A stretch of DNA of 64,000 nucleotides, from NCBI GenBank assembly GCA_009842245.1, contig VYFT01000006.1, positions 1 to 64,000 on the forward strand, given 5' to 3'. The first letter of the stretch is position 1, and every line of letters starts with the position of its first letter. A model generated the notes under the pieces. That model did not search any database. It saw nothing but the letters and a program-made list of their open reading frames with translations, and was not told the origin of the DNA. Origin of the DNA: Gammaproteobacteria bacterium (GTDB taxonomy: Bacteria > Pseudomonadota > Gammaproteobacteria > Pseudomonadales > Azotimanducaceae). The position numbers and the translations under genes were made by a program. Positions 45,333 to 55,252 of the stretch are shown piece by piece.

Positions 45333-46244
45333 TTAAGCTTCTACGAATGAGTCGGTGATAACTTGTAGCGCGAGCGCGACATTAATTTGCTTTGCTACCA
45401 GAGTATTCGGCATTAGTCTGGGTCGCGTTGTTCGTTGATCAACGACCGTCATTCCCCGAGTCAAATCGCCTTCTGTTTCAACTTCCACAGATAGTTCCTC
45501 AAAATCGAACAACGAAGGATGGGTAACCGCCAGGACTGCACAAGGATCATGTAATGGTGCGGATCTCGTCCCCACCGAACGCTCTATACGCTGCAACAAG
45601 AAGTTTAGAAGTGCCGCAACGAACGTGCTTTGTTGTGTACCTAGCTCGAGCACGGCAGTCATGGTTGAATCGGTTACTAATAATTGATGAGTGAGATTGA
45701 GTCCACACATTATGAGCTTTGCACCTGAAGCATATACCTTCGCAGCGGCATGTGGATCAGTGTATGAATTAAATTCTGCCACTGGTGAAATGTTGCCTGT
45801 TGTGGTACTTCCTCCCATGATCGAGATACCACCGATTCGTTTACCCCAATCTGGATCTTGCTGTAATACTTCTCCGAGGTTGGTTAGCGGTCCTAGTGCG
45901 ATTACCCAATCCTCGTTCGACACGTGATTTAGCAGGTAGTCGCGCGCGGAGTAGGACTCACAAGTGCGATCGTGAGAGAGTCTTTCAATTCCACCCAAAC
46001 CGTCGCTGCCATGACTAATATTGGTTTGTGTTGGAGTGCTTTCAAGCGGTCGACTCGCTCCAGCGTAAACCGGTGTCTGAGCCTTTGCTAGTGCTATGGT
46101 CATCAGCGCATTCTCGGTCGTTTGTGCGAGAGGCACGTTTCCACTGACGGTAGTAATCGCCTTTAAGTCTGAATGTTTCAGTGCCAACAAAATAGCGATC
46201 GCGTCGTCGCACCCGGGGTCGCAATCGATGATCAAGGACGGCAT
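45333..46244 (-). CDS. Inosine-uridine preferring nucleoside hydrolase family
   Basis: About 303 residues from the ATG at 46244. The calcium-binding motif DCDPGCDDA (D7, D9, D13, D14) is the DxDxxxDD signature of the family. Further marks are VSGNVPLAQTTENAL, SHGSDGLGG, GPLTNL and LHDPCAVLAV near the C-terminus with the conserved catalytic His-Asp region. Family enzymes hydrolyse the N-glycosidic bond of ribonucleosides in salvage. An open extension of 22 codons upstream is Cys-rich and unlike the family, so the later ATG is used. It is divergent from the O-methyltransferase gene. Confidence 0.9.
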   Translation of the reverse strand: MPSLIIDCDPGCDDAIAILLALKHSDLKAITTVSGNVPLAQTTENALMTIALAKAQTPVYAGASRPLESTPTQTNISHGSDGLGGIERLSHDRTCESYSARDYLLNHVSNEDWVIALGPLTNLGEVLQQDPDWGKRIGGISIMGGSTTTGNISPVAEFNSYTDPHAAAKVYASGAKLIMCGLNLTHQLLVTDSTMTAVLELGTQQSTFVAALLNFLLQRIERSVGTRSAPLHDPCAVLAVTHPSLFDFEELSVEVETEGDLTRGMTVVDQRTTRPRLMPNTLVAKQINVALALQVITDSFVEA

Positions 46245-46312
46245 GACTATACATTCCTTATTATTGCACGCATTTCCATACTCATTATTACACAGAAACA
46301 AGGAAAACACAC

Positions 46313-46978
46313 ATGTCCAGCAGAACTCTCAATCTTGATGAAACAGTCTATTCTTACCTGTTGAGCAACATTGCTCCTGAAACTCCAGCACTACGTGAGC
46401 TTCGGGAAACCACCCGTGAAACGCTGAGCATGTACGGGATGCAAATCTCACCAGAACAAGGTGCATTCATGGCGTTATTGTGCCGCATATTGAATGCTCG
46501 TCTTGCAGTTGAAGTCGGTACATTTACCGGCTACAGTGCCCTTGCGGTCGCACAAGTTCTTCCTAAAGATGGCAAGTTAATAACCTGTGATGTCTCGAAA
46601 GAATGGACCGACATCGGCCGAGAATATTGGATGCGAGCGGGAGTTGCAGATAAGATTGAGTTACGACTTGCTCCCGCGACCGAGTCTCTAACGCAACTAC
46701 TGACAGCGTACGGGACGGGAACGTTTGACTTTGCCTTCATCGATGCCGATAAAACCAACTATGACGATTACTACGAACTCTGCTTGAAGTTGATCCGAAC
46801 CGGTGGGCTAATTGCAATCGACAATGTTCTTTGGGGCGGGCGCACGGCAGACCCCACAGCAACTGACAATTCAACGGTTGCTTTGCGCAATCTTAATTCT
46901 AAGGTTCGGCAAGACGACCGCGTATTTGCGACGATGTTACCTATCGGTGACGGTTTGACGCTAGTTCAAAAGCTTTGA
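46313..46978 (+). CDS. Class I SAM-dependent O-methyltransferase (catechol/caffeoyl-CoA type)
   Basis: A 221-residue enzyme. The SAM-binding motif is VEVGTFTGYSALAVA (66-80), followed by the acidic ribose-binding strand LITCDVS. The metal-binding motif is DFAFIDADKTNYDDYYE, with a further Asn-Asp in GGLIAIDNVLWGG. This pattern is that of the magnesium-dependent catechol/caffeoyl-CoA O-methyltransferase family. The acceptor substrate is not evident. The ATG at 46313 has AAGGAAAA upstream. Confidence 0.92.
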   Translation: MSSRTLNLDETVYSYLLSNIAPETPALRELRETTRETLSMYGMQISPEQGAFMALLCRILNARLAVEVGTFTGYSALAVAQVLPKDGKLITCDVSKEWTDIGREYWMRAGVADKIELRLAPATESLTQLLTAYGTGTFDFAFIDADKTNYDDYYELCLKLIRTGGLIAIDNVLWGGRTADPTATDNSTVALRNLNSKVRQDDRVFATMLPIGDGLTLVQKL

Positions 46979-47013
46979 GACGCTACTCAGGTTGATGTGT
47001 CTCCATCACTCGA

Positions 47014-48465
47014 CTAACCCAGCCATGGTCCCTCGATTGCGAACGTAATCCCCGGCGACTGAATGTTTACGTAAAGTACTTTTCCATCAAGAGAAAACGT
47101 TGCTCCTGCCCATTCGCTGGAGCGGTAGTTAGAGATCTGGATGGTCTCTTTTTCAGCTAGTGCTTTGTCGATGCGGACGTTGTTTTCGGCAATAACTCTA
47201 GCAGTGTTATCGTTTCCGAGAACCAGCAGACGAGCACCTGTTACAAGTTCATTGTCTGCGTTGGTGATTCCACCGCCATCCTCACACACGACGATTTTTC
47301 CATTTACGGGATTCACAGTGATGTTGTCGATGGCGTCAGCCATTAATTCACTTGAAGAGGCAAAGCAGTTCGTGAGTTTTTCATTTTCTGGATCGTAAGC
47401 CCAGACACTACCATTACGGGTTGGACCTCCAGCCGTGTCAATGAAGTAAATCAGACCATCGTGGTACCAGCAGCCCTCGCCCCTACAAAATCTAGCGGCT
47501 CGTTGTGCAACACCTTGAAGGAATGGTCCCGACATTCCTTCCCCTACAGCTTTCGGACCACCTTCAACTCTGGGCGATAGAGTCTGCGGGTCGGCATCAG
47601 GTTCTTGAATTTCCACCCAACTGACATCATACTCGCTCCGGAATGGAGCTTCGATCAGGTTTGTTAGTTGCCCCTTGTTAACCTGTAGCATGTCGAGGCG
47701 ACCACCCCGATCTAACGAACCCGGTTTTTGCGAGTCATCGTTTGGGATAAAGCGATAGAAACCCGACAAATCGTTATTGTCTTCCGTGAGATAGACGTAT
47801 CCCGTCTTCGGATCGACTGCGGTAGCTTCGTGTTTCATAAAACCCATGTCTTTTATCGGTTTGTGCGAGGACTTCCCGAGATGAACCGGTAGTGCTTCAA
47901 ATACATAACCGTGATCCTTGGGTTCGTGGTCATTCGTGGACTTTTCTAGAGAGCGTCGATAGACGATCTCTTCACAGCTGAGCCAGGTACCCCAAGGTGT
48001 TGGACCTCCCGCACAGTTCACCATGGTACCTGCTAGAATTGGGGTCGTCGCTGAATAGACTCCTTTCGTTAGACTCACCTCGGTTACGCCCCCACCTGGT
48101 GCGTCTGGTGTCTCTGTGCCGTAGTCTACCGTGGCTTGGTCGTATGCATCGCCAGCCCAGTTAGTGAATCCTGGACCTACATAGCGTTCGTGATTGCGGA
48201 GTAACACAATCTCTTCTGATTCTTTCCCAGGAACCACAGCCATTCCATCGTGTCGATCTGGAGTGAGATCGCCAGTACTCATCTTGTCTCCCGTCCATGC
48301 AAATGATCGATAGGTATATCCCGGGGCAAGCTTCAGGAGATCTAGACCCGTCGTCGGATCGGTGAGAGGTTTTAATAACGGTGCAACTTCAGTTGCCTTC
48401 AGTCCAATCAACGGTAGTACAAATGGAAACGATGCACCGAATTGGAGCAACATGCGTCGATTCAT
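47014..48465 (-). CDS. PhoX-like (DUF839) putative phosphatase, exported
   Basis: A 483-residue protein. An N-terminal NRRMLLQFGAS twin-arginine-like signal precedes the mature start. The body is PhoX-type: LLRNHE near 88-93, TLVNCAGGPTPWGTWLSCEE (GGxTPWGTWLTCEE hallmark of the family), GWYHDGLIYFIDTAGG-like calcium region and NPVNGKIVVCEDGGG. PhoX proteins are calcium- and iron-dependent alkaline phosphatases; distant members have no proven activity. An internal stretch (CRGEGCWYHDG) matches the family. The ATG at 48465 has GAGG 6 bases upstream. It is divergent from the heme A synthase gene. Confidence 0.88.
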   Translation of the reverse strand: MNRRMLLQFGASFPFVLPLIGLKATEVAPLLKPLTDPTTGLDLLKLAPGYTYRSFAWTGDKMSTGDLTPDRHDGMAVVPGKESEEIVLLRNHERYVGPGFTNWAGDAYDQATVDYGTETPDAPGGGVTEVSLTKGVYSATTPILAGTMVNCAGGPTPWGTWLSCEEIVYRRSLEKSTNDHEPKDHGYVFEALPVHLGKSSHKPIKDMGFMKHEATAVDPKTGYVYLTEDNNDLSGFYRFIPNDDSQKPGSLDRGGRLDMLQVNKGQLTNLIEAPFRSEYDVSWVEIQEPDADPQTLSPRVEGGPKAVGEGMSGPFLQGVAQRAARFCRGEGCWYHDGLIYFIDTAGGPTRNGSVWAYDPENEKLTNCFASSSELMADAIDNITVNPVNGKIVVCEDGGGITNADNELVTGARLLVLGNDNTARVIAENNVRIDKALAEKETIQISNYRSSEWAGATFSLDGKVLYVNIQSPGITFAIEGPWLG

Positions 48466-48563
48466 AGAAAGCCTCGGTTATGTGGATGTTTTCGACTCTT
48501 ACAATTATGGCGAATCAGATTACCCCTGTATTAAATTCGCGCAAATATTTGAGAATTTAAGAG

Positions 48564-49568
48564 TTGTCCGCCACCGAATCCGTAAATTCGCGACCATCTA
48601 CCCAACCGTTGCGACTACTTGTCGGCTTTGCCATTCTTGTTGCATTTGTCGTAGTCGTACTAGGCGCGTACACTCGACTGGTAGATGCCGGATTAGGGTG
48701 CCCCGATTGGCCTGGTTGCTATGGACAGTTACTGGTACCTAGTACCGCGGAGGAAATCGCTAGTGCGGAAGCACTCTTTCCGGATACACCCTTGGATCAA
48801 GCCAAAGCCTGGACCGAAATGGTGCACCGCTACTTCGCCACCGGATTGGGCATTCTTGTTATCGGGATCGTCGTGCTCGCATGGTACTACAAGCTTTCGC
48901 TACGTTTTCCGCTAGTTCTGCTAGCGCTCGTTATTTTGCAAGGTGCTTTTGGAGCATGGACGGTAACTCTAAAACTTTGGCCGCAAGTAGTAGTCGCCCA
49001 CCTATTAGGTGGGTTTACGACGTTACTCTTGCTTTGGTGGTATTTACTCAAACTCTCTTCTATCGAGTTACCTAGGATTGCAACAAAATTGCGTACATCG
49101 ATCTATTTGTTCATCGCATTGTTAGTTGTGCAAATTTCACTCGGAGGGTGGGTCAGCGCAAATTATGCTGCACTGATATGTCCCGATTTTCCACTGTGTC
49201 ACGGGACTCTGCTACCGGAAATGGATCTGGTCGCAGGACTAAACATTTTTCAAGCGATAGGCCCAGACTACACGGGAGGAGAAATGTCGCATGAAGGTCG
49301 CGTCGCAATTCAGAACCTCCATCGGTGGGGTGCATATATCGTCTTCGTAATTGGAGTGATACTAGCATGGCGAATCCGCGGAGCATCAGGTCTGGTTCTT
49401 GGAGCAGTGGTTTGTGCTCAAGTCGCGTTGGGCATCTCGAATGTTCTGTTCGTATTACCACTCCCGATCGCAGTAACGCACAACGCTGGTGCTGCACTAC
49501 TCTTGTTGGTGGCAGCCACGCTGGCGCTGCAAACTCAACCTCCGCGCAAGGAACAGTCTGAGCAGTAG
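48564..49568 (+). CDS. ctaA: Heme A synthase (COX15/CtaA family)
   Basis: A 334-residue membrane protein with about eight helices. The four heme-ligand histidines are H88 (MVHRYF), H146 (VVAHLLGG), H253 (NLHRWGAY) and H306 (VTHNAGA). Two cysteine pairs, C46/C52 (CPDWPGC) and C206/C212 (CPDFPLC), sit in the loops, as in the bacterial CtaA type. It converts heme O to heme A for aa3-type cytochrome oxidase and so indicates aerobic respiration. The start is the TTG at 48564; no ATG is available before the first helix. It is convergent with the first helical-repeat gene, 6 bases between stops. No other heme or oxidase genes are in the window. Confidence 0.93.
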   Translation: MSATESVNSRPSTQPLRLLVGFAILVAFVVVVLGAYTRLVDAGLGCPDWPGCYGQLLVPSTAEEIASAEALFPDTPLDQAKAWTEMVHRYFATGLGILVIGIVVLAWYYKLSLRFPLVLLALVILQGAFGAWTVTLKLWPQVVVAHLLGGFTTLLLLWWYLLKLSSIELPRIATKLRTSIYLFIALLVVQISLGGWVSANYAALICPDFPLCHGTLLPEMDLVAGLNIFQAIGPDYTGGEMSHEGRVAIQNLHRWGAYIVFVIGVILAWRIRGASGLVLGAVVCAQVALGISNVLFVLPLPIAVTHNAGAALLLLVAATLALQTQPPRKEQSEQ

Positions 49569-49574
49569 GTCACC

Positions 49575-51428
49575 CTACGGATTCTTAAACGGGGCTATCG
49601 ATCCCAGAATCTCGCGATCGTTTTCAGTGAGATATTGATCGAGACTTTCGACCTGTCTTTTAGGAATAGAGTCGTTTCCGTCGTAGAGCACACAGAGCGC
49701 ATACGCCGCTTTAGAACGCGCTTCTTCGTTCGGTAGAACCGGTAGCATTTCGTATAGCTTATCGGGGTCGGTGTTCACCCAAATATAGGAAATATACTGA
49801 TAGTAGTTATGGTGATTGGATTCATCTAGTTTAGTACCGAGATTAGCAGCCTTTTCGAACTCTCCATTTCTGACCAGAGCATCACCAACCTTTTCGTATA
49901 CGAAAGCTTTTGTCTGTCCGTTGCGAACTTTGGGCAACAGAGTCAGCGCTAGTTCGACGTCGTCAATCGCGACTTTCGAAACGACATCTGCTTCAAGACC
50001 CACTCCTCCACTTGCGATCGGTAATGCCAATGCGAGCTCAAATGCACCAGAAGGGTCGATCGAAACCATCGAAATCGCCAAAGTTTGATATAAGGCATCG
50101 CGAAAGTCAGCGATCGCGGACTCTGTTTGTATCCAATCACGTGTTGCCTCTAGGTCGTGTTGACTCCAATTTGAAACCAAAGTACGAGCTGCGTTGATTT
50201 GGTCGGTTTCGTGCTCTAATTGCAACACCCAACTCGCTGCCAATTCTGGGGATTTGGAGGTCAGGGATTCAATCGCAGAAACCACGGCATGTGATCTCGT
50301 CTGCAGATGAAAATTTGAAAGATTCTGTAATACACTCTCGGGGTTCTTCAAAGCCCAAGTTTCTAAAGCTATCTTTTGCAATAGTTCTCGAAGCGCGGTA
50401 GGCTCTATGTTGTTGACTGCAGAATGAGCAGTACTGGGATCCTGATTTGCCCATTCTCTTATTACGTTAGGAGCGGAGTCCCATCTCAATTCGAGATTGA
50501 GTTCAGTCGCAATATAGTTGAACGCACGATCAGGTTCAGACGTTGAGATGAATCTCAACAAATTTGGAATGAGTTTTACCTTCAGTTCATAGTGACTTAG
50601 GGAATTCCGTATGTTTTCGATTACCTCAAAGCCACTGCTACGGTACCACTGTTTTGCTAATTCTTCTAACTGTGGTACGAAAAAAAGATCTTGCTCCGCT
50701 ATATCGATAACGGCAGACCACACCAGGTTTGGATCATGTAGATTTTCGAAATCCAGCGCATCGAGTAGTGACTTAACAAAAGCCTTGTCGACGTTGAAGT
50801 CATTCGTAGGTTGATTAAGTTGATCACTCGGTTCTTGAGCATGAACTTGCAGAATCCCTTCGAACGCGAATTTTCGATTGGGCTTCGGTAGTTTTTTTGC
50901 TTCGGCAACGGCGGTCGCCAAATTAGCAGTAGCCCAACTTTCAAAGAGCCAAACAAGCGTAGCATTTCTATCGGAATTGTCCTGTTCGCGGTCAAGAACA
51001 AACTCTATGGCAACCTTTGGATTCGATATGGAAAGTCGTTCAAGTAAAACGGTTTGCAGTTCCGATCGAAATTCTTTAGGTGCTGTCCATCGTAGGTCGG
51101 TCGATCGTGATAGTAGTTGTTCGATATTCGTTGGATTATTCGAAGAAACCAATTTATACAGTGCAGCAGTTCGCTCAAACTTGGACCGTAGTCCCGATAT
51201 AGTGTCAAGCTCACTTAGTAACGTTTGTGTACTTGAAACCTGAACAGTATCTTTGGTATCGGAAGAGGGATTATTGTTAATCTCTGTGTTTACAGCAATC
51301 TCGATCGAACTCGGTCGCTCGATTCGATCCCTGCCTTGGAGTGTGAAGAGAAGAACGAGTATCGCTCCGACACCGAGAAAGGCGCCGATTGCGAGGAGCT
51401 CTCTTTGAATAGGGGGACTTCTTTTCAC
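49575..51428 (-). CDS. Membrane-anchored helical-repeat protein, tandem array member 8 (WY subtype)
   Basis: A 617-residue protein of a family I do not recognise. A basic start (KRSPPIQREL) and one membrane helix (about 11-28) are followed by a polar linker, then a long TPR/HEAT-like solenoid with W...D..A repeats such as LVWLFESWATANLATAVAEAKKLP and ALPIASGG. The shared body motif is QWYRSSGFEVIENI, with WY. The C-terminal module is LALTLLPKVRNGQTKAFVYEKVG, and the end is SLDQYLTENDREIL, the array's typical close. It starts with GTG at 51428 and lies 163 bases downstream of member 7, the largest gap in the left half of the array. It is the most divergent subtype member. Confidence 0.85.
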   Translation of the reverse strand: MKRSPPIQRELLAIGAFLGVGAILVLLFTLQGRDRIERPSSIEIAVNTEINNNPSSDTKDTVQVSSTQTLLSELDTISGLRSKFERTAALYKLVSSNNPTNIEQLLSRSTDLRWTAPKEFRSELQTVLLERLSISNPKVAIEFVLDREQDNSDRNATLVWLFESWATANLATAVAEAKKLPKPNRKFAFEGILQVHAQEPSDQLNQPTNDFNVDKAFVKSLLDALDFENLHDPNLVWSAVIDIAEQDLFFVPQLEELAKQWYRSSGFEVIENIRNSLSHYELKVKLIPNLLRFISTSEPDRAFNYIATELNLELRWDSAPNVIREWANQDPSTAHSAVNNIEPTALRELLQKIALETWALKNPESVLQNLSNFHLQTRSHAVVSAIESLTSKSPELAASWVLQLEHETDQINAARTLVSNWSQHDLEATRDWIQTESAIADFRDALYQTLAISMVSIDPSGAFELALALPIASGGVGLEADVVSKVAIDDVELALTLLPKVRNGQTKAFVYEKVGDALVRNGEFEKAANLGTKLDESNHHNYYQYISYIWVNTDPDKLYEMLPVLPNEEARSKAAYALCVLYDGNDSIPKRQVESLDQYLTENDREILGSIAPFKNP

Positions 51429-51591
51429 TTAATCAAGATCCTTTCTTATCGCACAATGCACTAATACTTGCAGATCAGTACCTTCTAGAGACAGATTTTT
51501 GAATGAGTACGGCATTGTGGATTGACCATAGCAAGCATTGCTGTTTCAAAGTACCCGCCCTACTAACTTGTGCGCGACACGTCGACGGTCT

Positions 51592-53358
51592 TTACCATGG
51601 GAAATGCAGTCGGTCTCGATCATCTTCTGTTAAGTGTTTCTGTAGAGTATCGATCTGCCTATCGGTGAGCTGGTCATATCGTCTGTTCCACCGCAGCAAT
51701 AGTTGTGCGACGGTCGACCGAGTTTCGGTTGTTGGAAATGTAGAAATCTCATCGACTAAGCCACTAGGGTCTCCCTTAATCCAATCAAAAATGATTAAGC
51801 TGAAATACCAGTCTTGTTCGGTATCAGTCAACTCTTGAGCGAGATCTATTGCTTCTTGTATGTCGCCCTGGTATCGCAGTGCACGTCCAACTTGGAGCAT
51901 GGCTACTCTCTTTGTAATACCGTCTCGCACATCTGCAAGTAGTTCTTTAGCCAGATCTAAGTCACTCTCCGCTATGTCCCTTAAAATTTGTGCCTCCAGT
52001 CCGACACCGGGAGTGTCTGACGGAATCATTAATTGTGATTTCCTGATCTGTCCTCCCCATCCAGGTTCCCAATCAACAATTGGATGTTCCCGAGCTAATT
52101 GAAAAGCACGAACAGGATCCGAATCTAATGTGTGATAAACCAACTGTTCTCGTAGTTCGTCGATCAAACGAGTATTGGAAGAATCTTTCAATATCCAGTC
52201 AAGAAGTGAGTTTGGGTCTTTTTTGGACCAAATCGGTAACAACGCTTGAATCGCGATAGTTCGCGATGACGAATCTTCAATCTGCATAGCACAGTCTCCC
52301 GCTTCCTGTAATGAAGATTCCGCGATAATTGCGACTCCCTCTCTTATCGCAACATATCTCACTTCTTCTGGGATTACATCGAGATTTTGAAGTATATACC
52401 GAGGTTCGCGATGCGCCCAAATCGACGCGATTGTGTATTGCAGGTCATACCTCAAGTCGTTCGATTCTATTTCCTCCACTGCTTTAATTGCAGCCGACCG
52501 ATCTTGTTCGAACCAGATGCGTAACACATGCGAAAGGATATATTGATCGTCAGGTCGTTCTAATAAATAATCGAACACGAAGCGAGGTGACTCTTGAGCA
52601 TAAAACTCCAATGTCGCACTAAAAGAGACTCCTTTGTAGTAAACTTCGTTGGGAGCGGCGTGAATTTCGTCTAGTGCCTCGAATCCATCTCGCTTAAACC
52701 ACTGAATAGCCAAGCGTGACATTAAACCGTTGTAGTTATCAGAAAAGCTAGCATTGTCCTGTTTCGATATTTCGGCTAGTTCATACCAAGCAGTTTTTGG
52801 ATCTTCTATCAGCTCTACATTGACTATGTGTTGATAGTACGTTACTGCCTGTTTTTTTTCTAGATTTAGTCTTACAGCGATATCTCGCAGATTAGCAAGA
52901 GGTATTTGTAAATTTGCTCTAACGATACTTTCCATTGCCTGATTTCTAACACTCCAAGACAAACTCTTAGCATGATCGATAACTCCTTCTCGATCTATTG
53001 TCGCCCAAACGTCAAACACGGTCTGGACAAATATTTCGCTTTCGTCTTCTTCACGACCCAAAGCGAACTCTAAAGCGGCATTTGGGTCATGGTTGGACAG
53101 TCGTTGCAACAGAGCTATTTGAAGATCCTGCTGCACGCGAGTTGAATACTGTCGTCCCTGGGTTTGAGACACATCAACGAGTTTGTCTTTAACTGCGGCA
53201 GTAGGTAGATCAGCGACATATGAGTAAATCGCGACAAATCTTAGTAACGAGTTTTCGTGTAATCGTTTGTTCTCCAAGGGATTTGCAAAGAGTTCCGCGG
53301 TACTCGACAAAATCCCTGCGGTAACTATAAACAAACCACAAACGACGTTCAGTCTCAT
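51592..53358 (-). CDS. Helical-repeat protein with signal-peptide-like N-terminus, tandem array member 7 (WY subtype)
   Basis: A 588-residue protein, the shortest of the full-length members. Its start (MRLNVVCGLFIVTAGILSSTAELFANP) looks like a cleavable signal peptide rather than a permanent anchor. It lacks the long acidic/Ser-Thr linker of the others. The body shows the family pattern: IYSYVADLP, LLQRLSNHDPNAALEFALG, EDPKTAWYEL and QWFKRDGFEALDEI (W-F variant). The C-terminal module has DLDLAKELLADVRDGITK and the end is LQKHLTEDDRDRL. It probably lies in the periplasm, perhaps soluble. It follows member 6 by 21 bases, so is translated from the same message. Confidence 0.85.
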   Translation of the reverse strand: MRLNVVCGLFIVTAGILSSTAELFANPLENKRLHENSLLRFVAIYSYVADLPTAAVKDKLVDVSQTQGRQYSTRVQQDLQIALLQRLSNHDPNAALEFALGREEDESEIFVQTVFDVWATIDREGVIDHAKSLSWSVRNQAMESIVRANLQIPLANLRDIAVRLNLEKKQAVTYYQHIVNVELIEDPKTAWYELAEISKQDNASFSDNYNGLMSRLAIQWFKRDGFEALDEIHAAPNEVYYKGVSFSATLEFYAQESPRFVFDYLLERPDDQYILSHVLRIWFEQDRSAAIKAVEEIESNDLRYDLQYTIASIWAHREPRYILQNLDVIPEEVRYVAIREGVAIIAESSLQEAGDCAMQIEDSSSRTIAIQALLPIWSKKDPNSLLDWILKDSSNTRLIDELREQLVYHTLDSDPVRAFQLAREHPIVDWEPGWGGQIRKSQLMIPSDTPGVGLEAQILRDIAESDLDLAKELLADVRDGITKRVAMLQVGRALRYQGDIQEAIDLAQELTDTEQDWYFSLIIFDWIKGDPSGLVDEISTFPTTETRSTVAQLLLRWNRRYDQLTDRQIDTLQKHLTEDDRDRLHFPW

Positions 53359-53379
53359 TACGAATTATTCCAGATCGAA

Positions 53380-55215
53380 TCAACGATTTTCTTCAAGATA
53401 TTTTCTGTCTCTCTCATTCAAGTGCGTATCCAGTGTTCGTAACTGATTGGTAGTGAAATAATTGTTCAAGTGATGCCAAAGAATTTGTTGGCGAGCAACA
53501 TAAGAACGAACTGCCGTGCCCGGAATTTGTTCGATTGCCTCGAGAAACTCTTTGGGATTTGATTGTGCCCATGTCCAGGATAATCGTAAGTAATAGTGAT
53601 AGTGGTCCTTCGACTCCAAATCAGTGCCTAAATCAATCGCTTCTTCGGTTTTTCCCCGATTAAACAATTCTTCTGCAACGCTTACATATGCATTCATCTG
53701 CGTCGTACCTTCGCGAACATCTGGGAGTAGTTCCAGTGCCAGAGACAAATCATCTGAAGCGATGTCTCCCATCAGGTCTCCTTCCAGACCGAAGCCGTGA
53801 TAAGGAATTGGTTGCCTGAGCCCGACTTGGAAAGCGAGCTCTGGTTCGCCTTCATCTAACAATTTCCAAGCTAGTGTATGGTAGAGTTTGTTTCGTAGGT
53901 CTTTACTGTCTGGACTTGACAGAACCCATTCGACGCAAGCGTTCAGGTCTCGTCTTGCCCATTCTTCAACGAGTGCTCTGGCAGCACTCAATTGCAAAGT
54001 CTCGTCTAGTTGGAAAACCATTTCAACAGCTCTAGTAGGTGATTCAGCCGAGACAAGGCTTTCGATTGCCGTAGCACTCACTGCGCTGTGAAGCGAAGCG
54101 GGGAGTAAGTGTAGGTTATCTAACAGTTTTAGGGGTTCTGGTTCATACCGACGATAGTACAACTTCCAATCGATACCCATCCAGACCATCGTACCTCGAT
54201 CTACCAACTCTCTACGAAGTTGACTGTTCGGTAGTCCATTCAACGTCTGAAGCGCTTCAACTGCGTCTCCTTCACTGGCCCACGCTCGAACAATTTCGTT
54301 CAATGTGAAATTCTTTCCAGGAAAATCATGTGTTAACGCATAGTTGAACGCTTGTTCTGGTTGAGAGTTGGCGAACCAAGTTAGCGCTTGAGTTAGGAGT
54401 TCCTTTCTGAGCCCATAACTTGTTACAGAGTCGTTGATTTCATCGAGTACGCTGACTCCAGATTCGTCAATCCAAACCTGGGCTATTGGAACTAAGTCAT
54501 CGTAAGTTTTGGACTGTGTTTGAGCGAGTTTTAAAGTTTTATACCATTCTTCTTTGGGTTTTTCCACTCGTTCACGTTTTACTGAATCAAGAGCGTAATC
54601 CGACAGGTTTTCTTCGTCGCGAAAGTCATCTATGATTTGCCTCTTATCTTCATCGTCTAGTTCATCGTTGACATCAACGAGGGTTTCAAGTAAGTCCAGT
54701 CGTTCGAAGACCTCAATGTCCAAGATCTTTACCCGTTCGATGGCGGTAGATAATTCTTTCATTCCCCACTCAGAAAAAACAGCGTTCAGCAATTCTGTGC
54801 GTATCGGATCTGCACGTGCGAGTGCAAACGCAATAGCCTGTTCGGGGTTGCTCGTTGCGAGACGTTGGATTAACAGAGTTTGGAATCGGTCTCTTGTACT
54901 TTGTGGGACCTTCCATGTAGCTTCGATAGATTGGGAGAGCCAGTCGGACAACCTGTTTTCGTCTATTTCTAGAATCCAGGAAGCGATTGCGACATTGCGC
55001 GCGAATGGTTCATCCGGAATCTCCAAATCTTCGATGCGAACCGGATGTGTTGCCGCGCGTGAAGCTGTTTTCACGATTTGACTTGAACGCGAGGAATTCT
55101 CGCCGCGGGAATCTGACTTTGACTGTGCGACGTTTTGTCCGTTAAGATACGTTGCAACAACGAGCGCTGCAATCACAAGCAGAGCGTATTGAAGAATGTG
55201 CAACGCAGATTTCAT
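53380..55215 (-). CDS. Membrane-anchored helical-repeat protein, tandem array member 6 (WI subtype)
   Basis: A 611-residue protein from the ATG at 55215 (a GTG three codons earlier is also open). One membrane helix (about 6-24), a short polar linker, then the solenoid. Subtype features are IASWILEIDENRLSDWLSQSIEATW near residue 70-95 and VWIDESGVSVLDEI. Other family marks are LATSNPEQAIAFALARADP, EKPKEEWYKTL, VGLRQPIPYHG, the C-terminal DLSLALELLPDVREGTTQ, and the closing LDTHLNERDRKYL. It contains a longer acidic stretch (DVNDELDDEDKRQIIDDFRDEEN) than its relatives. Gap to member 5 is 28-37 bases. Confidence 0.85.
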   Translation of the reverse strand: MKSALHILQYALLVIAALVVATYLNGQNVAQSKSDSRGENSSRSSQIVKTASRAATHPVRIEDLEIPDEPFARNVAIASWILEIDENRLSDWLSQSIEATWKVPQSTRDRFQTLLIQRLATSNPEQAIAFALARADPIRTELLNAVFSEWGMKELSTAIERVKILDIEVFERLDLLETLVDVNDELDDEDKRQIIDDFRDEENLSDYALDSVKRERVEKPKEEWYKTLKLAQTQSKTYDDLVPIAQVWIDESGVSVLDEINDSVTSYGLRKELLTQALTWFANSQPEQAFNYALTHDFPGKNFTLNEIVRAWASEGDAVEALQTLNGLPNSQLRRELVDRGTMVWMGIDWKLYYRRYEPEPLKLLDNLHLLPASLHSAVSATAIESLVSAESPTRAVEMVFQLDETLQLSAARALVEEWARRDLNACVEWVLSSPDSKDLRNKLYHTLAWKLLDEGEPELAFQVGLRQPIPYHGFGLEGDLMGDIASDDLSLALELLPDVREGTTQMNAYVSVAEELFNRGKTEEAIDLGTDLESKDHYHYYLRLSWTWAQSNPKEFLEAIEQIPGTAVRSYVARQQILWHHLNNYFTTNQLRTLDTHLNERDRKYLEENR

Positions 55216-55252
55216 TGGTGCCACTTGTTACCGAAGCACATGTATTCCTGCA

